Source: Coccinella septempunctata
Taxonomy: Eukaryota > Arthropoda > Insecta > Coleoptera > Coccinellidae
NCBI RefSeq assembly: GCF_907165205.1
Contig: NC_058197.1
Coordinates: 17,958,766 to 18,022,765, forward strand
Direction of reading: 5' to 3'
DNA: 64,000 bases
Made by a program: the position numbers and the translations under genes. The notes below the pieces were generated by a model. That model was not told where the DNA came from and ran no database searches. It worked only from the letters and a program-made list of their open reading frames with translations. The number at the start of each line of letters is the position of its first letter. Positions within the stretch are counted from its first letter, which is position 1. Below, one piece after another: positions 23,701-34,924 of the stretch.

Positions 23701-24849
23701 AAGAATCTCTGCTTTGTCGGTTATGAAATTCCTTTCTTTATGATTTATTGTGTATAAGGCACAGTTGCTAAGATAGTATGATTTTAATATCAGTTATTAG
23801 TATTTCATATTTATTGTTTCTTCTTTCAGCTCTCAATATTATGCTGCATCGTCCTGAATATTTTGCTCATAATGAAAATGTTCATCTACGAAGTATTTGT
23901 ACCGGTTGGTATTCCAGAATGTATATTTCTTATTCTCAAGTCTGAACTCTGAAAATATTGGATCACAGTCAAGAATTGGTCCCTTGTCCCACTTGCCACT
24001 ATCAGAAATTTGATTAGCTATTCACCTCAAAGACAAACATCTAAAATTCCCTAGTGAATCATGCATTATTAAGTGATTTTCATCATTGTTTTAATTTCGT
24101 ATCTGACCAGTTCAATCAATGAAACCATTTTTAGAACAACAAACTTAGTTACCTTCGAAGCGAGAATGAATCAACTCGTATTTCTTCGTGGATCAATGAG
24201 GCATTATTGATTCAGAACACCTTCCAGCTAATCAAGTCCGATCCATCCCAGAAAACCCCCAGAACCAACTTTTCTATACATTCCCAGGCTCTTTCCAAAA
24301 AAGGGAAGATACTTTATTACGTTTGGCAATTAGGAGAAACGCGAGGGCCAATTTTCGAACTTCGATAACCGGAGGATATGCGGCAGCTTCATATTTCATT
24401 TTCGAGAGCTTCCATCTCGTAAAAATCTCGTTAGTGCTTTTGATGATGCCGCCGGAAATGTATACGAGGTGCATGGCAGTGAATGCAGATGCAGATGCCG
24501 AAGTTTTTTGGTCTAGTATCGAGGAAACGTGGCTTTTCGGTTTGCAGTTCGCTGATTCGGTTGGTTTTTGCCTGGTGCCTAGGGTCTGTTTCAGTTACAA
24601 GAGTCAACGGCGATGGTGAGTGAGGTGAATCGGTTTTTTATCAATTCAGATGCATTGTTTCCGATGAAATAGAATATGGGAATAACGGGGAACAGAAAAA
24701 AGTCCGATTGTGACCTGTGTTCCACTTTTATGGGATAATTTTCTAACTTTTGTATCCCAAAAATGATTTGACAGGCCTCATAACGTCATATTTCGTACTA
24801 CACATTGTGGACTGTGCCAAATTTCACCGTTTCGTGAGCAAAATCTCAA
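20761..24849. other. No gene recognised over about 4 kb
   Basis: Unique-looking sequence with short frames on both strands only. Included are a short GA repeat near 21190 and the perfect hairpin listed separately at 23561-23590. Two overlapping frames at 23051-23305 (-) and 23085-23339 (+) share bases and look like chance. Confidence 0.5.
23561..23590. repeat. Perfect 13-bp inverted repeat with 4-nt loop, flanked by AGATGGCGCT direct repeats
   Basis: ACAGAAAACTGTT (23561-23573) is followed after CAAT by its exact reverse complement (23578-23590). The hairpin lies between two identical 10-mers, AGATGGCGCT, at 23534-23543 and 23621-23630. A third copy of the 10-mer is at 26962-26971. Confidence 0.8.
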
Positions 24850-24965
24850 CTCTCAGACTTGCAAGTAGGAACAATAGAGGTCCTAGGACGGATCCCTGCG
24901 GAACACCCAATTTCAAAGTCAGATGATAGAGTATCCCCGACTTTGACATTTGCTGGTGTTTTCCA
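24850..24965 (-). mobile_element. Family 4 (jockey-like) RT motif fragment
   Basis: On the minus strand one frame reads LKLGVPQGSVLGPLLFLLASL, an intact copy of the jockey-type RT motif, with no recognisable sequence beyond about 40 codons. The plus-strand 63-codon frame at 24859-25050 is its antisense shadow. Confidence 0.75.
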
Positions 24966-26006
24966 GACTTCCATATTTCAATTTGTTATAATTTTTTCTT
25001 CTTCTGGACATGGTGGCTCTGGTTCTTCCATCTGCAGACTGTATTTTTGAAATGCTTCGATAATTAAGGCTGTGAGTTCTCACAATTACTCGTATTTTTT
25101 CCTTGGATCATTCAGTAATGTTGAATGGATTCGTGCTTCATAAATTCAAATACTGCATTCATAGAAATAAGGAATGTAATCCGATAAAAAACTATAGAAG
25201 AGAGGAGAAAACATTCATCCTTCACTGAAAAACTTTTTCTCTTTTTTCCAGATAAAAACATATCATACCAGCAGCTCGTAAAAGCAAAGAGGGTAAGTGG
25301 AAATATTTGTTTTCAGACTAAGACTCGCATTCTATTCATTAAATGTTCCGCTCGCTTCAATAAGAGGAAGAAAACACCGAACAGAATCGTATATTTTCCG
25401 AATTTTTCCGAGTCCAGTATTAAATTGTTTCAACCAATCATTCAAATGCAACACTTTGCCAGAAGATCAGTTTCTACTTTGGTTGATATGAATTTTTCAT
25501 TTTAAGAAGAAATCAACCACAACTATCTACTCTTGTGTGAACAAACAATCCAAACAGTATTTTTCTGTTCGTGAAACGGTTTTCCTTTAATAATTTCGCT
25601 ACTTCGACTAAGTTTACTAAAAAAGTGCCTTTCCGAGCTCAAAAATAAGAGATACGTTATTTACAAAGTAGTCCGTGTAGGAGAAGTGCAATAAGTATTT
25701 TTCTTTCCCGATCCAGCATCCAGAGAGCCGTAGAATATGAGAATTCTCCATTTCCATTAACTTGGCTGGATTGTTAGGAATGGAAAATATGTTTAGTCCT
25801 GTAGGAATGTCGTAAAAAAGGGTATGTTTTCGGTTCAGATGGAGCGGAACATTTCTTCGTCTACTCTTTGTGATGTCCTTGCTATATTTAGACTAGCTGA
25901 GTGGTGTATCATTAAGAATTCCAGTTAGACTAGGCTGCCTACACTCTCAGTTTACATCCAGCTTTTAATGATCCGGAAAAGCCAATATTCTGACCTTACT
26001 GCTGGA
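24966..26006. other. No gene recognised
   Basis: AT-rich unique-looking sequence without frames of note. Confidence 0.5.
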
Positions 26007-26438
26007 TGATAGGAACCCAAGGAGATCTTTGATGATGTTGATAAAACCGACAACATTCTTAGGGGCCTTAGACGTTACCTCGTGAGTATCCAGGACCGGT
26101 TTCCCCAAGTAAATGGTTCTTAGGCCAGCCAGATCTGGACACTTGCATACCATGTGTTCAGCTGTTTCTGCTTCTGATCCACAGAGCCTACAAATGTCAT
26201 CTGCTGACTCTCCCATATGGTACAAATGATATTTGCCCTGTCAGCAGTCCCACCACCAGACGAAGCTCAGCTCGTGACAGATTCAGCAGTTTTCTGGTTT
26301 AGGTTGGTGAAATCATCACGAATTTCTTTGACTGAGTAAGTCCAGGAGTGTTTCTTCTGAGGGATATTCTGTTGTTCAACTCCCATTGTTGGACCACTGT
26401 CTCATATTGGTCTTTTCCAAGCCCACAGAAAGGCTCAG
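26007..26438 (-). mobile_element. Family 1 LINE fragment lacking its 3' UTR
   Basis: A minus-strand copy covering PFCGLGKDQYE, WELNNRISLRRNTPGLTQSKKFVMISPT (26299-26487) and, after a small deletion near 26233, LYHMGESADDICRLCGSEAETAEHMVCKCPDLAGL...VVGFINIIKDLLGFL (25965-26225). The normal stop is altered and the frame reads on for about a dozen codons to 25965. Similarity to other copies ends right at the coding end, so the 3' UTR and TAA tail are missing, unlike most LINE insertions. Confidence 0.88.
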
Positions 26439-27216
26439 TCAGAATTGTTAGTCCCAAATACCTCGCAAAATCGCGTATACACTTCATATTTCCCTATACA
26501 GAGTGTCCCCGAACGATAAGCATCTGCGTACGTTGATCGCCTCAAAAGATAACATGACCAAGCAATAAGATCAAAGGCGCCGCCTTATGCATAATCGATC
26601 CCTCCTAACGACACTACCGACCCTCTTAAGAGCCGCCACTCGAGCAATCGCGTCGGATCCATTTATAAACGAGAGGAGGATAATTTATCATCCATCCACT
26701 CCGCCAAATGAGCTTATCGAGAAATATATACCCGTATTTACTTATCTGCCGCTGCCGACGTTGTCGCGTAAGACCTGCACAACCCCCGGCGTAATATCCA
26801 ATCCCGTAAAACAACGACGCTGTAGATTTCCCTACCAGGAATCTTCCCAGACACCACCGTTTTATGGGCGTATTATATGTATCGAACACCAGTTCTTGTA
26901 AGACAGGCGCAATATTGAAATTGCATAACCGATTCGGGTCACGTCTTGCACGGGATAATGTAGATGGCGCTGCGTTCCGTGTAACGTCCCCGTCTCCGCC
27001 GGAATTGCATCGTGGAGCATAAGTAGGTCTCTGGGTAGAGTGAGACTGAAAATTTCATTTTTATTCTTGGGATGTGACGGCGTTTCGAAGTGGCCCATAA
27101 AAGGAGGGGACGCTCATGTTTCAACGCTCTCAACTGGAACTTTACAGTTTAAATTAGGTGTACTTATCCAGCTCGAGCTCGAGGATCAGGAAGAGGCTGA
27201 AATACTCCTGTGAAAA
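26439..27216. other. No gene recognised
   Basis: Unique-looking, GC-richer stretch. Frames at 26587-26901 (+, 104 codons) and 26626-26889 (-, 87 codons) overlap almost completely, so at most one could be real. Neither has a known domain. Confidence 0.5.
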
Positions 27217-27344
27217 GCTGGATGGAACAAACAAACGGATGCCATCGATGCATTGCATATTCATATTGGGGCAGTAGGTTAGGATAAGCCTCACAATCAC
27301 AGTAAACAGCTACAGATTCTCTTACAATCCTACTCTCATGAGTC
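27217..27344 (+). repeat. Shared roughly 130-bp head upstream of a family 1 copy (copy A)
   Basis: The segment from GCTGGATGGAACAAA to TCATGAGTC is shared with 40543-40676, including AGGATAAGCC and CACAATCACAGTAAACAGCT-type words. In both places it lies directly upstream of family 1 LINE sequence. It is absent from the other family 1 copies, which have RNase H coding sequence there. Confidence 0.75.
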
Positions 27345-27954
27345 ACAATGCTCGCAAATGTGTGTCCTTATGCCATAAAACAACTGACCAGAGGCAATGA
27401 AGTAACTCTACTATGGGTACCAGGTTATTGTGGTGTTGAAGGAAATGAAGAAGCCGATCAACTCGCAGAAAGAGCATCAAGGTTAACATCTGCTGGACCT
27501 GAGCCTTTCTGTGGGCTTGGAAAAGACAGTGGTCCAACACTGGGAGTTGAACCAACAGAATAACACTCCTGGACTAACTCAGTCAAAGAAATTTGTGATG
27601 ATGTCACCGACCTACACCAGAAAACTGCTAAAGCTGTCACGAGCTGAGCTTCGGGTGATGGTGGGACTGCTGACAAAGCGCTGTCGGTACAAATATCATT
27701 TGTACCGTATGTGAAAGTCAGCAGATGAGATTTGTAGGCTCCGTGGATCAGAAGCAGAAACAGCTGAACACATGGTATGCAAGTGTCCAGAGATGGAGGC
27801 CTAAGAACTATTCATATGGGAAACCTGTCCTGGAAAGCCAAGGCCCCTAAGGATGTTGTCGGTTTTATCAACACCATGACGACCTCCTTGGGTTCCTATG
27901 AATGAGTAGGGTAGGGTAATTGAGTCACAACGACCCCGGTTCGAATAATAATAA
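27345..27954 (+). mobile_element. Family 1 LINE fragment, short-UTR subtype
   Basis: This begins within RNase H (frame 27348-27563: IKQLTRGNEVTLLWVPGYCGVEGNEEADQLAERASRLTSAGPEPFCGLGKD), then loses about 30 bp between GLGKD and the NTPGLTQSKKF frame (27511-27714). LLTKRCRYKYHLYRM ends in a premature TGA. The zinc motif persists in the nucleotides (27715-27790) but is frameshifted. The 3' UTR is the short subtype with a GGTTCGAATAATAATAA end at about 27938-27954. Confidence 0.9.
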
Positions 27955-29434
27955 GGCCTTCGCTGGTGACAGACAGCTTGGAAATTACTGCCATGGCGCT
28001 TTAATATAACTCAAATTCTTCTACCTATATGACGTTGTTGAAGGGTTCTCATGGACCCTTGCCAGTTGCAGTAAACATCTTCTGACTGAGTTATTCAACA
28101 ATCCCAAAGATAGACGACCATATTCTCCTTCTGAAAACCCACTTTTCATTTCTCCCTTCTACGATCTACGATAATCGAGTCGTGGTGCAGATCAAGTCAT
28201 CCGTGCATATCTCCGACGCTTTCCTGAGCACGAAACGACGCAATTCCCTGGATAAACTACGAGTGCAGGCTAGATTAGGGGTGAAAACTGGACCTGTCCC
28301 GTCCCTTATTGAAATATACATTTCAATTTATGGCTGGATGAAAGTCTTGGCGCTGTATCTTGGGGCTTTGAATAAATAAGCGATATGAAAACTGGGCGGA
28401 AGTAAACGGTGTCTGATAAGCTGGGGTGGCTGAGGAAGGTGAATATTAGGACGGAAGGAACTGAGGGAATGGCTTTGGATGTGGTTCAAGGTGGATTCTG
28501 AGTTTTCGCTTTGAATTTGATCTGTTTAAACGTGGACGTCAGCGTTTGGAGTGAGTTTTGACGTTTTCTTGGCTTTCGACTCACAGTCGAGGGTTTATAG
28601 GTGTATCAGGTGATGCTGATTGAGTGATTGAACCATCAATCAATTCCTACTTCATATACACTACAAATTCCCAAGCAATTATTCCCTCGCAATTCGTTGG
28701 AACGTCCATATAATGTAATTCGAGGGCTTCTTTCGAGGACTATGTAGGCGAGTGCGCCACCTGTCATGAGGTAGCTGGAAGCTGGACTTCTGTAGAACGC
28801 TGGAGATTTGCCACATCACCTTCAGAGGAGATAAGGCCTGAGCCTCAACAACAATGTGAGTTCAAGTAAGAGTAACATATTTGGGATGTTCAGAAGACTT
28901 TCTATGGGACATAGAAGGTTTACAGTTTCCATAAACCTCAGAAATCTGAGTGCATGTAGGTGGAAAGCCATGCCACATACTTAATTCGAATCAGCGTGGG
29001 AAAACAGCAATTTGCCACGGTAGACGTAGGAAGAAACGGCCATTGCAATGCCCCAGGAACCGGCTAATACTCGCAGTGCGAGACCGTTCCTCGGCTTGCT
29101 GAAACCGGCTATGTGATTACATTAAAATTTCAACAACGCATAACAAACGGCAGAAATAAATCATGACCGCGGACGGGACGCGGCTAAATAATGTAGTAAA
29201 AGGCGCAGTCGACTGCGAGGAATCGTGAAAAATTTGCCGGTAGGCGTTTTTCATCTCTGAATTATATATGGCATGTTTACGAGGTTTGGGAGGGTTGGGA
29301 GGAGGTGTGAATAGAGCGGGTGTTGACGGTTGTCTTTTACGCATGTTTTTTCGTGTTTGCAAGACGCTCCTCGAATCCGGATAATCCAAAAGTGGATTAG
29401 ATTTTTTTCGGTCGTGCCGGAATCCTTCGATTGG
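27955..29434. other. No gene recognised
   Basis: Unique-looking sequence. A 90-codon minus frame at 29117-29389 has no recognisable domain. Confidence 0.5.
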
Positions 29435-29592
29435 TATTATTATTTGAACCGGGGTCGTTATGACTCGGTTAGCCTACCCTACTCATTCATAGGAACCCAA
29501 GGAGGTCGTCAATGGTGTTGATAAAACCGACAACATCCTTAGGGACCTTGTCCGTTACCTCGTGAGTATCCAGGACCGGTTTCCCCATATGA
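29435..29592 (-). mobile_element. Family 1 LINE 3' end fused to a foreign head (locus A)
   Basis: About 158 bp of family 1 3' end on the minus strand: GKPVLDTHEVT, DVVGFINTIDDLLGFL, the stop codon, the short-subtype UTR and the TAATAAT tail at the low-coordinate end. It is joined at 29592/29593 to non-LINE sequence at the same element position as at 49931/49932. Confidence 0.9.
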
Positions 29593-29877
29593 ATTTTTAC
29601 ATAACACTGATAATTATTGAAAAGGCACAGGGTTATTTGTAGGAATATCCACCTCGTCTGGAGAACGCACGAAACAAAACTGAAGATGAATTAGAAGGTA
29701 GACGTTATATCGAATTGAATGGTAGGGGTGAGGTATTTCGTGGCAATACAAATTAAGGCTGTGAATTAATTTATCCGCTCACCTACCCATGTAATTGAAG
29801 CCTTTAATTTATTTCATCATATTCCTGACCGTCTATAACTATAACTGCTGAAAAACGACTTCTATTCAACCCCCAAT
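29593..29877 (-). repeat. Roughly 285-bp head shared with 49932-50196
   Basis: Nearly identical to 49932-50196 except for a 19-bp insert (about 29619-29637, GAAAAGGCACAGGG followed by a repeated TTATT) and scattered substitutions. I recognise no tRNA-type promoter boxes or protein in it. Together with the LINE 3' end it forms a composite of about 440 bp present at two loci 20 kb apart. Confidence 0.85.
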
Positions 29878-29887
29878 CTAGGAGAGA

Positions 29888-30103
29888 TTTCCCCATATGA
29901 GTGGTTCTTAGGCCAGCCAGCTCTGGACACTTGCATACCAAGTGTTCAGCTGTTTCTACTTCTGATCCACAGAGCCTAAAAATTTCATCTGCTGACTTTC
30001 CCTACGGTACAAATGATATTTGTACCGACAGTGCCCTGTCAGCAGTCCCACCATCTCCCGAAGCTCAGCTCGTGACTGCTTGAGCAGTTTTCTGGTGTAG
30101 GTC
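29888..30103 (-). mobile_element. Family 1 LINE internal fragment on the far side of the head
   Basis: A minus-strand family 1 sequence that continues upstream in the element almost exactly from where 29435-29592 stops. The two pieces share the word TTTCCCCATATGA at the break (29580-29592 and 29888-29900). It covers the LLTGHCRYKYHLY to zinc-motif region with one-base losses, then ends near 30103. Confidence 0.85.
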
Positions 30104-31781
30104 TGTTCTTAGTGAAGGATCTATCTATGGGATCTTTATAACAAGTTACAGTTTACGACTGTTTTCATATCGTCTGTCTATTGACTAGGAGATTGTCTTC
30201 TACTTCTATAGGAATCAGGTCTTGGTCTAGGTCCACTGAGCATTCAAGAATCAGACATGCCTAGTACCATTTTAGATGCAGAAAGTCGTGGGAGATATTT
30301 CGCTTAAAGCAAGTGATCTATCCCTAGCATGCAGCCCCTTCATCAAAGCAAGCCCCCATCGACCTGAAGCTGTTTCTATTCACTTGATTATCGCAGTGAA
30401 TGCGAGAATTGTTTTTCTTCGTACGACGAAACGTCGGAAGCTGGCCCACACAACAGCCCTGCCTCTGTCGAAGTGGGGTTATCGAGAGGACCTTATAAAT
30501 GACTGCTCGGATCCCCTGTCAGCGCCATCCACATGGGACCTCGTTAAGTCTGGCGGCCGTCCATACATCAAACTAATTTCGTTATGGCCCGATTCTTACG
30601 GCCTATTGGCCCCAGTTCGACATGCCGAGGTCGGTTTAGTAAATGGCCGGTGAAGAGGGATTGAATCTTCCGTATTTATCCTGGTCTTGCTCGGAAGTTG
30701 CGGATTGATGGTGGGTTTTCTGGAGGGGTCGGGATTTCGAGGCTTCTTCCGGGGAAGAAATGGAACAGATGATGCGTTCTGTACGAGAGACTGATGCGGG
30801 GAATGACTAGGACGAATTTCCTCCGCTATGAGGCTACAGAAATAATGAGGGGAGACTGACGGCGAGGATCAAAACCCCAAAATGACCTTGCAAAATTTTT
30901 CTATACTTCAGACAGGCGATACTTGATTCATCTGATTTTGAATATGCTCCAGGAGATTTTGAGAGAGTTCTCTACAGAATTCCTCACCCTATAAAAGGAG
31001 ATTTGAGAGAATTTCGTTTCACATTGCGACCTTAAGGTCTATTGTGTTGCCAATCGGATCTGCTGACATCTGTACTGCATCAAGGCCTTTCCTGCTTTGA
31101 TAACAGCCTGGTTTTTCCAAGATGATGTCTCAAGAGAGGTCTTCCCGGGTTTCGTCGCCAATTTTGCCAAACCAACACCAAGAGGGAACTGAATAGATCT
31201 CGCACCCGATTCTATCCCAGCAGTACGCCATTGGATGGGTTGAATCGAACCCTTCCGGATTGCGGCCACGTTGACGACCTATATCGGCGTTTTCCCTTCG
31301 TGCGCGTAAAAAATTGCGATCGCTTTATCCGGAAAACCCGATCGTCGTCCGATACAAACGGCCCAGGCATTTTCGAGTGACACTGGGGTCTTTTATGCTT
31401 CATTTTGTTTGGGCAGACTGGGAAGTGTAGAATGGGGTGCTTTGTAGCATAAAAAATGTAGGTATCGGGTATTTGCACGGTCCTTCTTAACCGATCGTAC
31501 AAATAGACTCGGATGACTGATGAGTTTATTCACTCACATCATCGTTATCGGATGGATTTAATAGGGTAGAAAAATTCTCGCAGATGCAGCCTCTTCTGCG
31601 GATTTTATAGCTCGGAATATCGGTGAGAAATGGTGCTTAGGGAGTAGTTGAGCGAGAAGAAGAAAAATAAGACATGATCGTTAAAGCGGACTGATCGTTG
31701 GAACACGATGATTCGATAACCATCTCTCATATACTGACAGCTTCATCGATTCTGTGGTGGCAAAAGCATTTAAACATTTAA
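30104..31781. other. No gene recognised
   Basis: Unique-looking. A 125-codon plus frame at 30276-30653 and minus frames at 31039-31502 have no recognisable domain. Confidence 0.5.
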
Positions 31782-32037
31782 ACAGAATTCCGACTTTTAA
31801 CTCAGAATTCTGTCTTGTATCTCAGAATTCCGACTCTCAACTCAGAATTCCGACTCTCAACTCAGAATTATGACCGGTATCTCAGAATTATGACCTGTAT
31901 CTCAGAATTCTGACTTGTATCTCAGAATTCTGACTTGTATCTCAGAATTCTGACCTGTATCTCAGAATTCTGATTGGTATATCTCAGAATAATCACCATT
32001 CTCCGAGAATTCTGCCTTGTATCTCAGAATTCTGACT
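31782..32037 (+). repeat. GAATTC satellite, left arm
   Basis: About a dozen units of roughly 20 bp of the form TATCTCAGAATTCTGACTTG. Each unit holds the palindrome TCAGAATTCTGA, and orientation is given by the TTGTATC spacer. The same satellite lies in reverse orientation at 33094-33690 and again at 45026-46200. Confidence 0.92.
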
Positions 32038-33093
32038 AGAAGCCTTGTCTGGCTCAGGTCTATGAACCCATTGGGCAGCTATAACAAGCCAGAATCACCA
32101 GAGAATGGAGTATCAATTTGGCAAGTTACCATTTGTAACCAAAACAGGTCTCCGCAAATTGAACTATGTTTTCATCTTCGTCAACTCTTCCAATGATACC
32201 AGTGAACATAATACCCTAAAATTAGCCGCCATTTTTAGTAAAACCTAATTTCCGAAGATGTTTCAGTTTCAATTCGATTGAAAACCTTGTTTCCATTCTT
32301 TTGCATCAATAGAAGTTACTTCATTCTTCATTTAGTCTCTTTCTTCTCTCCCTACCTCCACATGTGAGGTGTTAGAGCCATCTGCTAATAAGTGAGGACT
32401 TGTCTGGTGGACCTAGATGTCTATTTTGAAGAAGAACAAGATTTCTCATGTACATCTATAAACTATTGTGATCCCCGGGCCCATAACCTGTCGACAGGCA
32501 GCCAGGCGCCCCCAAATCCAATCGAAACCCATCCGAACTCTAACAACCAGCGAACAAATCACGACTCGTTCCCGACATTATTCATGGTCCTTCATTTCCG
32601 ACAAGTATTTGAACATAACGGGTCATCTATCAAAACGTGCCTGGTCGCGAAAAAAAAAACGGCGATATAGAGTATATAATAAATACCGCCGGTCGTATTC
32701 GGCATGCCATCGAGCGTTCCTGCACCAGTGTGCATTGAATTAATGGAATTTTTTACTGTGAGCACGGAGCTGGAAAATCACGACGAAAAATTACCCTGAC
32801 AGCTATGCAAATGAGCTGGGATCGTTCATTTATTATTCGTTACGAGACGTGTGGGCGCGCAGTAGCTGGATAGTCGAGTCCCGCTGTGAAATGCTCCTTG
32901 AATTACGCTTTTTTTCGATTGTTTGTCTTTTATAGTTGGTGCATATGGAATTTTATGTTCGATTGTACGATTTTCAAATCATTAATTCAGCTGAAACGAT
33001 ATCACAAGAATAATTAGCGGGTGTAAACGAAATGGTTGATTGAATACCAAAAATTAAGGTTCCGACTCCTCTTCTTTTTCATCTTGGCTATGT
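32038..33093. other. 1.05-kb core between inverted GAATTC-satellite arms
   Basis: Non-repetitive sequence between the two arms. Frames at 32392-32670 and 32468-32743 overlap and have no domain. An octamer word, ATGCAAAT, occurs near 32805 but carries little weight alone. No transposase is recognisable. Confidence 0.5.
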
Positions 33094-33690
33094 CAAGAGT
33101 CAGAATTCTGAGGTGCAAGTCAAAATTATGAGTTACAAGTCAGAATTCTGAGTTCCAGTCAAAATTCTGAGATACAAGTCAGAATTATGTGTTGCAAGTC
33201 GAAATTCTGAGATACCAGTCAGAATTCTGAGACACAGGTCAGAATTCTGAGATAAAAGTCAAAATTCTGATACACAGGTCAGAATTTTGAGATACAAGTC
33301 AGAATTCTGTGTTGCAAGTCAAAATTCTGAGATACAGGTAAGAATTCTGATATACAGGTCAGAATTCTGAGATACCAGTAAGAATTCTGAGATACAGGTC
33401 AGAATTCTGAGACACAGGTCGGAATTCTGGAACGGAATTCTAAATTCCGAGGTACAAGTGAGAATTCTGAGATACAAGCCAGAATTCTGCGTCAAGAGTC
33501 GTAATTCTGAGATACAAGCCAGAATTCTGGGTTGAAAGTCGTAATTCTGAAATGGAAATCGAAGAAATTTTGCGATACATGTCGAAATTTTGAGATACAA
33601 GTCAGAATAATTCTGACGTAAAAGTAGGAATTCTAAGATACAAACCAGAATTTTCAAATACAAGTCAGAATTCTGAGTAACAAGAAATGG
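33094..33690 (-). repeat. GAATTC satellite, inverted right arm
   Basis: About 30 units of the form GATACAAGTCAGAATTCTGA, the reverse complement of the left-arm unit. Several units carry small insertions or lost palindromes (for example near 33430 and 33570). The 124-codon minus frame at 33319-33693, a repeating SEFLLVSQNSDLYLRILTCI-type peptide, is the satellite translated and not a protein gene. Confidence 0.92.
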
Positions 33691-33716
33691 CATTCGAGTA
33701 ATTCTGCCCCTAGTGC

Positions 33717-33870
33717 CCGAATTCTTATGTTGTATTCTAGAATCCCTTCTTGTATCTCAGAATTCCTACCCACAAGTGAGAATTTTGACCTGTGTCTCAG
33801 AATTCCAACATGCTACTCAGAACTCTGCCTTCAGATCACAATTTCTACTTGCAAGTCCGAATTTTACATT
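33717..33870 (+). repeat. GAATTC satellite returning to left-arm orientation
   Basis: About seven diverged units reading CTTGTATCTCAGAATTCCTA on the plus strand. They lie immediately beyond the right arm but in the orientation of the left arm, so the array changes direction near 33700. Confidence 0.75.
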
Positions 33871-33957
33871 CAGAAGAAACATTTTTGTGTGGTGCTCAAA
33901 CTCAGTCGTAGATTACGACACCAAAATAAATTATTCTGCCTTTCCTCCTAACATGAG

Positions 33958-34130
33958 CTGAACTAACCTAACCTAAATACTAATGATTAACATATTTGAT
34001 AACAGCACCAGAATTAATGATTCTGCTTTTCTTTCTCAATTTACCTCTCACAACCTAACCCAACGGAGCCTAACCTAAACTGAACCTAACCTAACCTCAA
34101 CTGAACCTAACCTAACCTGTTCCAACCTCA
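33958..34130 (+). repeat. CCTAA-rich interstitial telomere-like tract
   Basis: Clusters of CCTAA and CCTAACCTAA words (near 33965-33980, 34050-34075 and 34085-34120), mixed with variants such as CTGAACCTAAC. TTAGG is the telomere repeat of most insects, so this could be an interstitial telomere-like remnant or a simple repeat. It is too degenerate to call a telomere. Confidence 0.6.
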
Positions 34131-34924
34131 TTTTTACCCAAATCAACAATTCTTATTACCCTATTCTCAACCTCATCTCACTAGAAATATGCATTTCTTC
34201 AAATTCAGCAAAATCAATGATTCAGCTCCTCTTTTGAACGACAAAGAATCAGATGAGGGTAAAATAAATCGTCAACACTTCTTCTATCAAATGTCAATCT
34301 CATACTTTTTGAGAAAAAAAGCTTGAGAGGTTATCATAGCAGGAAGTTGCATTGAAAAGAAGCAATACTAACAGACAGAATAATTTTGTTGATGTTGATT
34401 CAAATGCATCACCGCTGGAGGCCAACTGTCAGCGTCAACGGACTTGCACAACATAAACACATCCCAGTCCCACTTTGATTCTTGTTCGACCCCAGATGAG
34501 ACATATCTCAGTCAATCCCCGCCAACACCGAGAGATATCGACGGAGAACCTTCTGGCGTAGTGTCATCCCTCCCATAATCCATATGCAATGTTGTCGGCG
34601 TCATTCCGAATTATTCAATCTGACATTTCCAGATATGCAAATGCCAGGATTTCGGTAACTCCAAATCCGGCCGAGTCAGACGACAGGTTTCGAAAGGATC
34701 GCTGGTCCTTGGAATTACCATATTATTGGCGGATTAGATCGCGAATTATGTCTCGATCCGGCTTGTCGGCAGGCGACTGGCGCTTTCTAGGTCCTGGGTT
34801 ATCGAAAGTGCCATGTTTAACCACGCCGGCAGATCAGTAGACAGTGCTACTTAGGCGAGATGCTCTCTTCATCAATGTTATGTCTGTTGGATCGATCAAA
34901 AGAAGTCGATGTGATGAATTATCG
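34131..34924. other. No gene recognised
   Basis: Unique-looking sequence between the CCTAA tract and the 42-bp repeat cluster. Confidence 0.5.

Noticed and set aside
26587..26901. Two overlapping frames of 104 (+) and 87 (-) codons
   Set aside because: They occupy the same bases on opposite strands with no domain in either, typical of chance frames in GC-richer DNA.
27930..27954. GGTTCGAATAAT as a tRNA-derived SINE promoter
   Set aside because: It is the normal 3' terminus of the family 1 LINE, also seen as GGTTCAAATAAT in other copies, and it sits at the wrong end for a promoter box.
30276..30653. 125-codon plus frame as a possible host gene
   Set aside because: No recognisable domain, no supporting splice structure and biased composition. 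Frames of this length are expected by chance in 64 kb.
31190..31280. tRNA-like B box (GGTTCGATTC on the minus strand)
   Set aside because: The stem arms around the loop do not pair and no matching A box or acceptor stem is present.
33319..33693. 124-codon minus frame with repeating SEFLLVSQNSDLYLRILTC-type peptide
   Set aside because: It is the roughly 20-bp GAATTC satellite read through in one frame. Similar peptides appear in every array (for example 45098-45384), with no sign of a gene.
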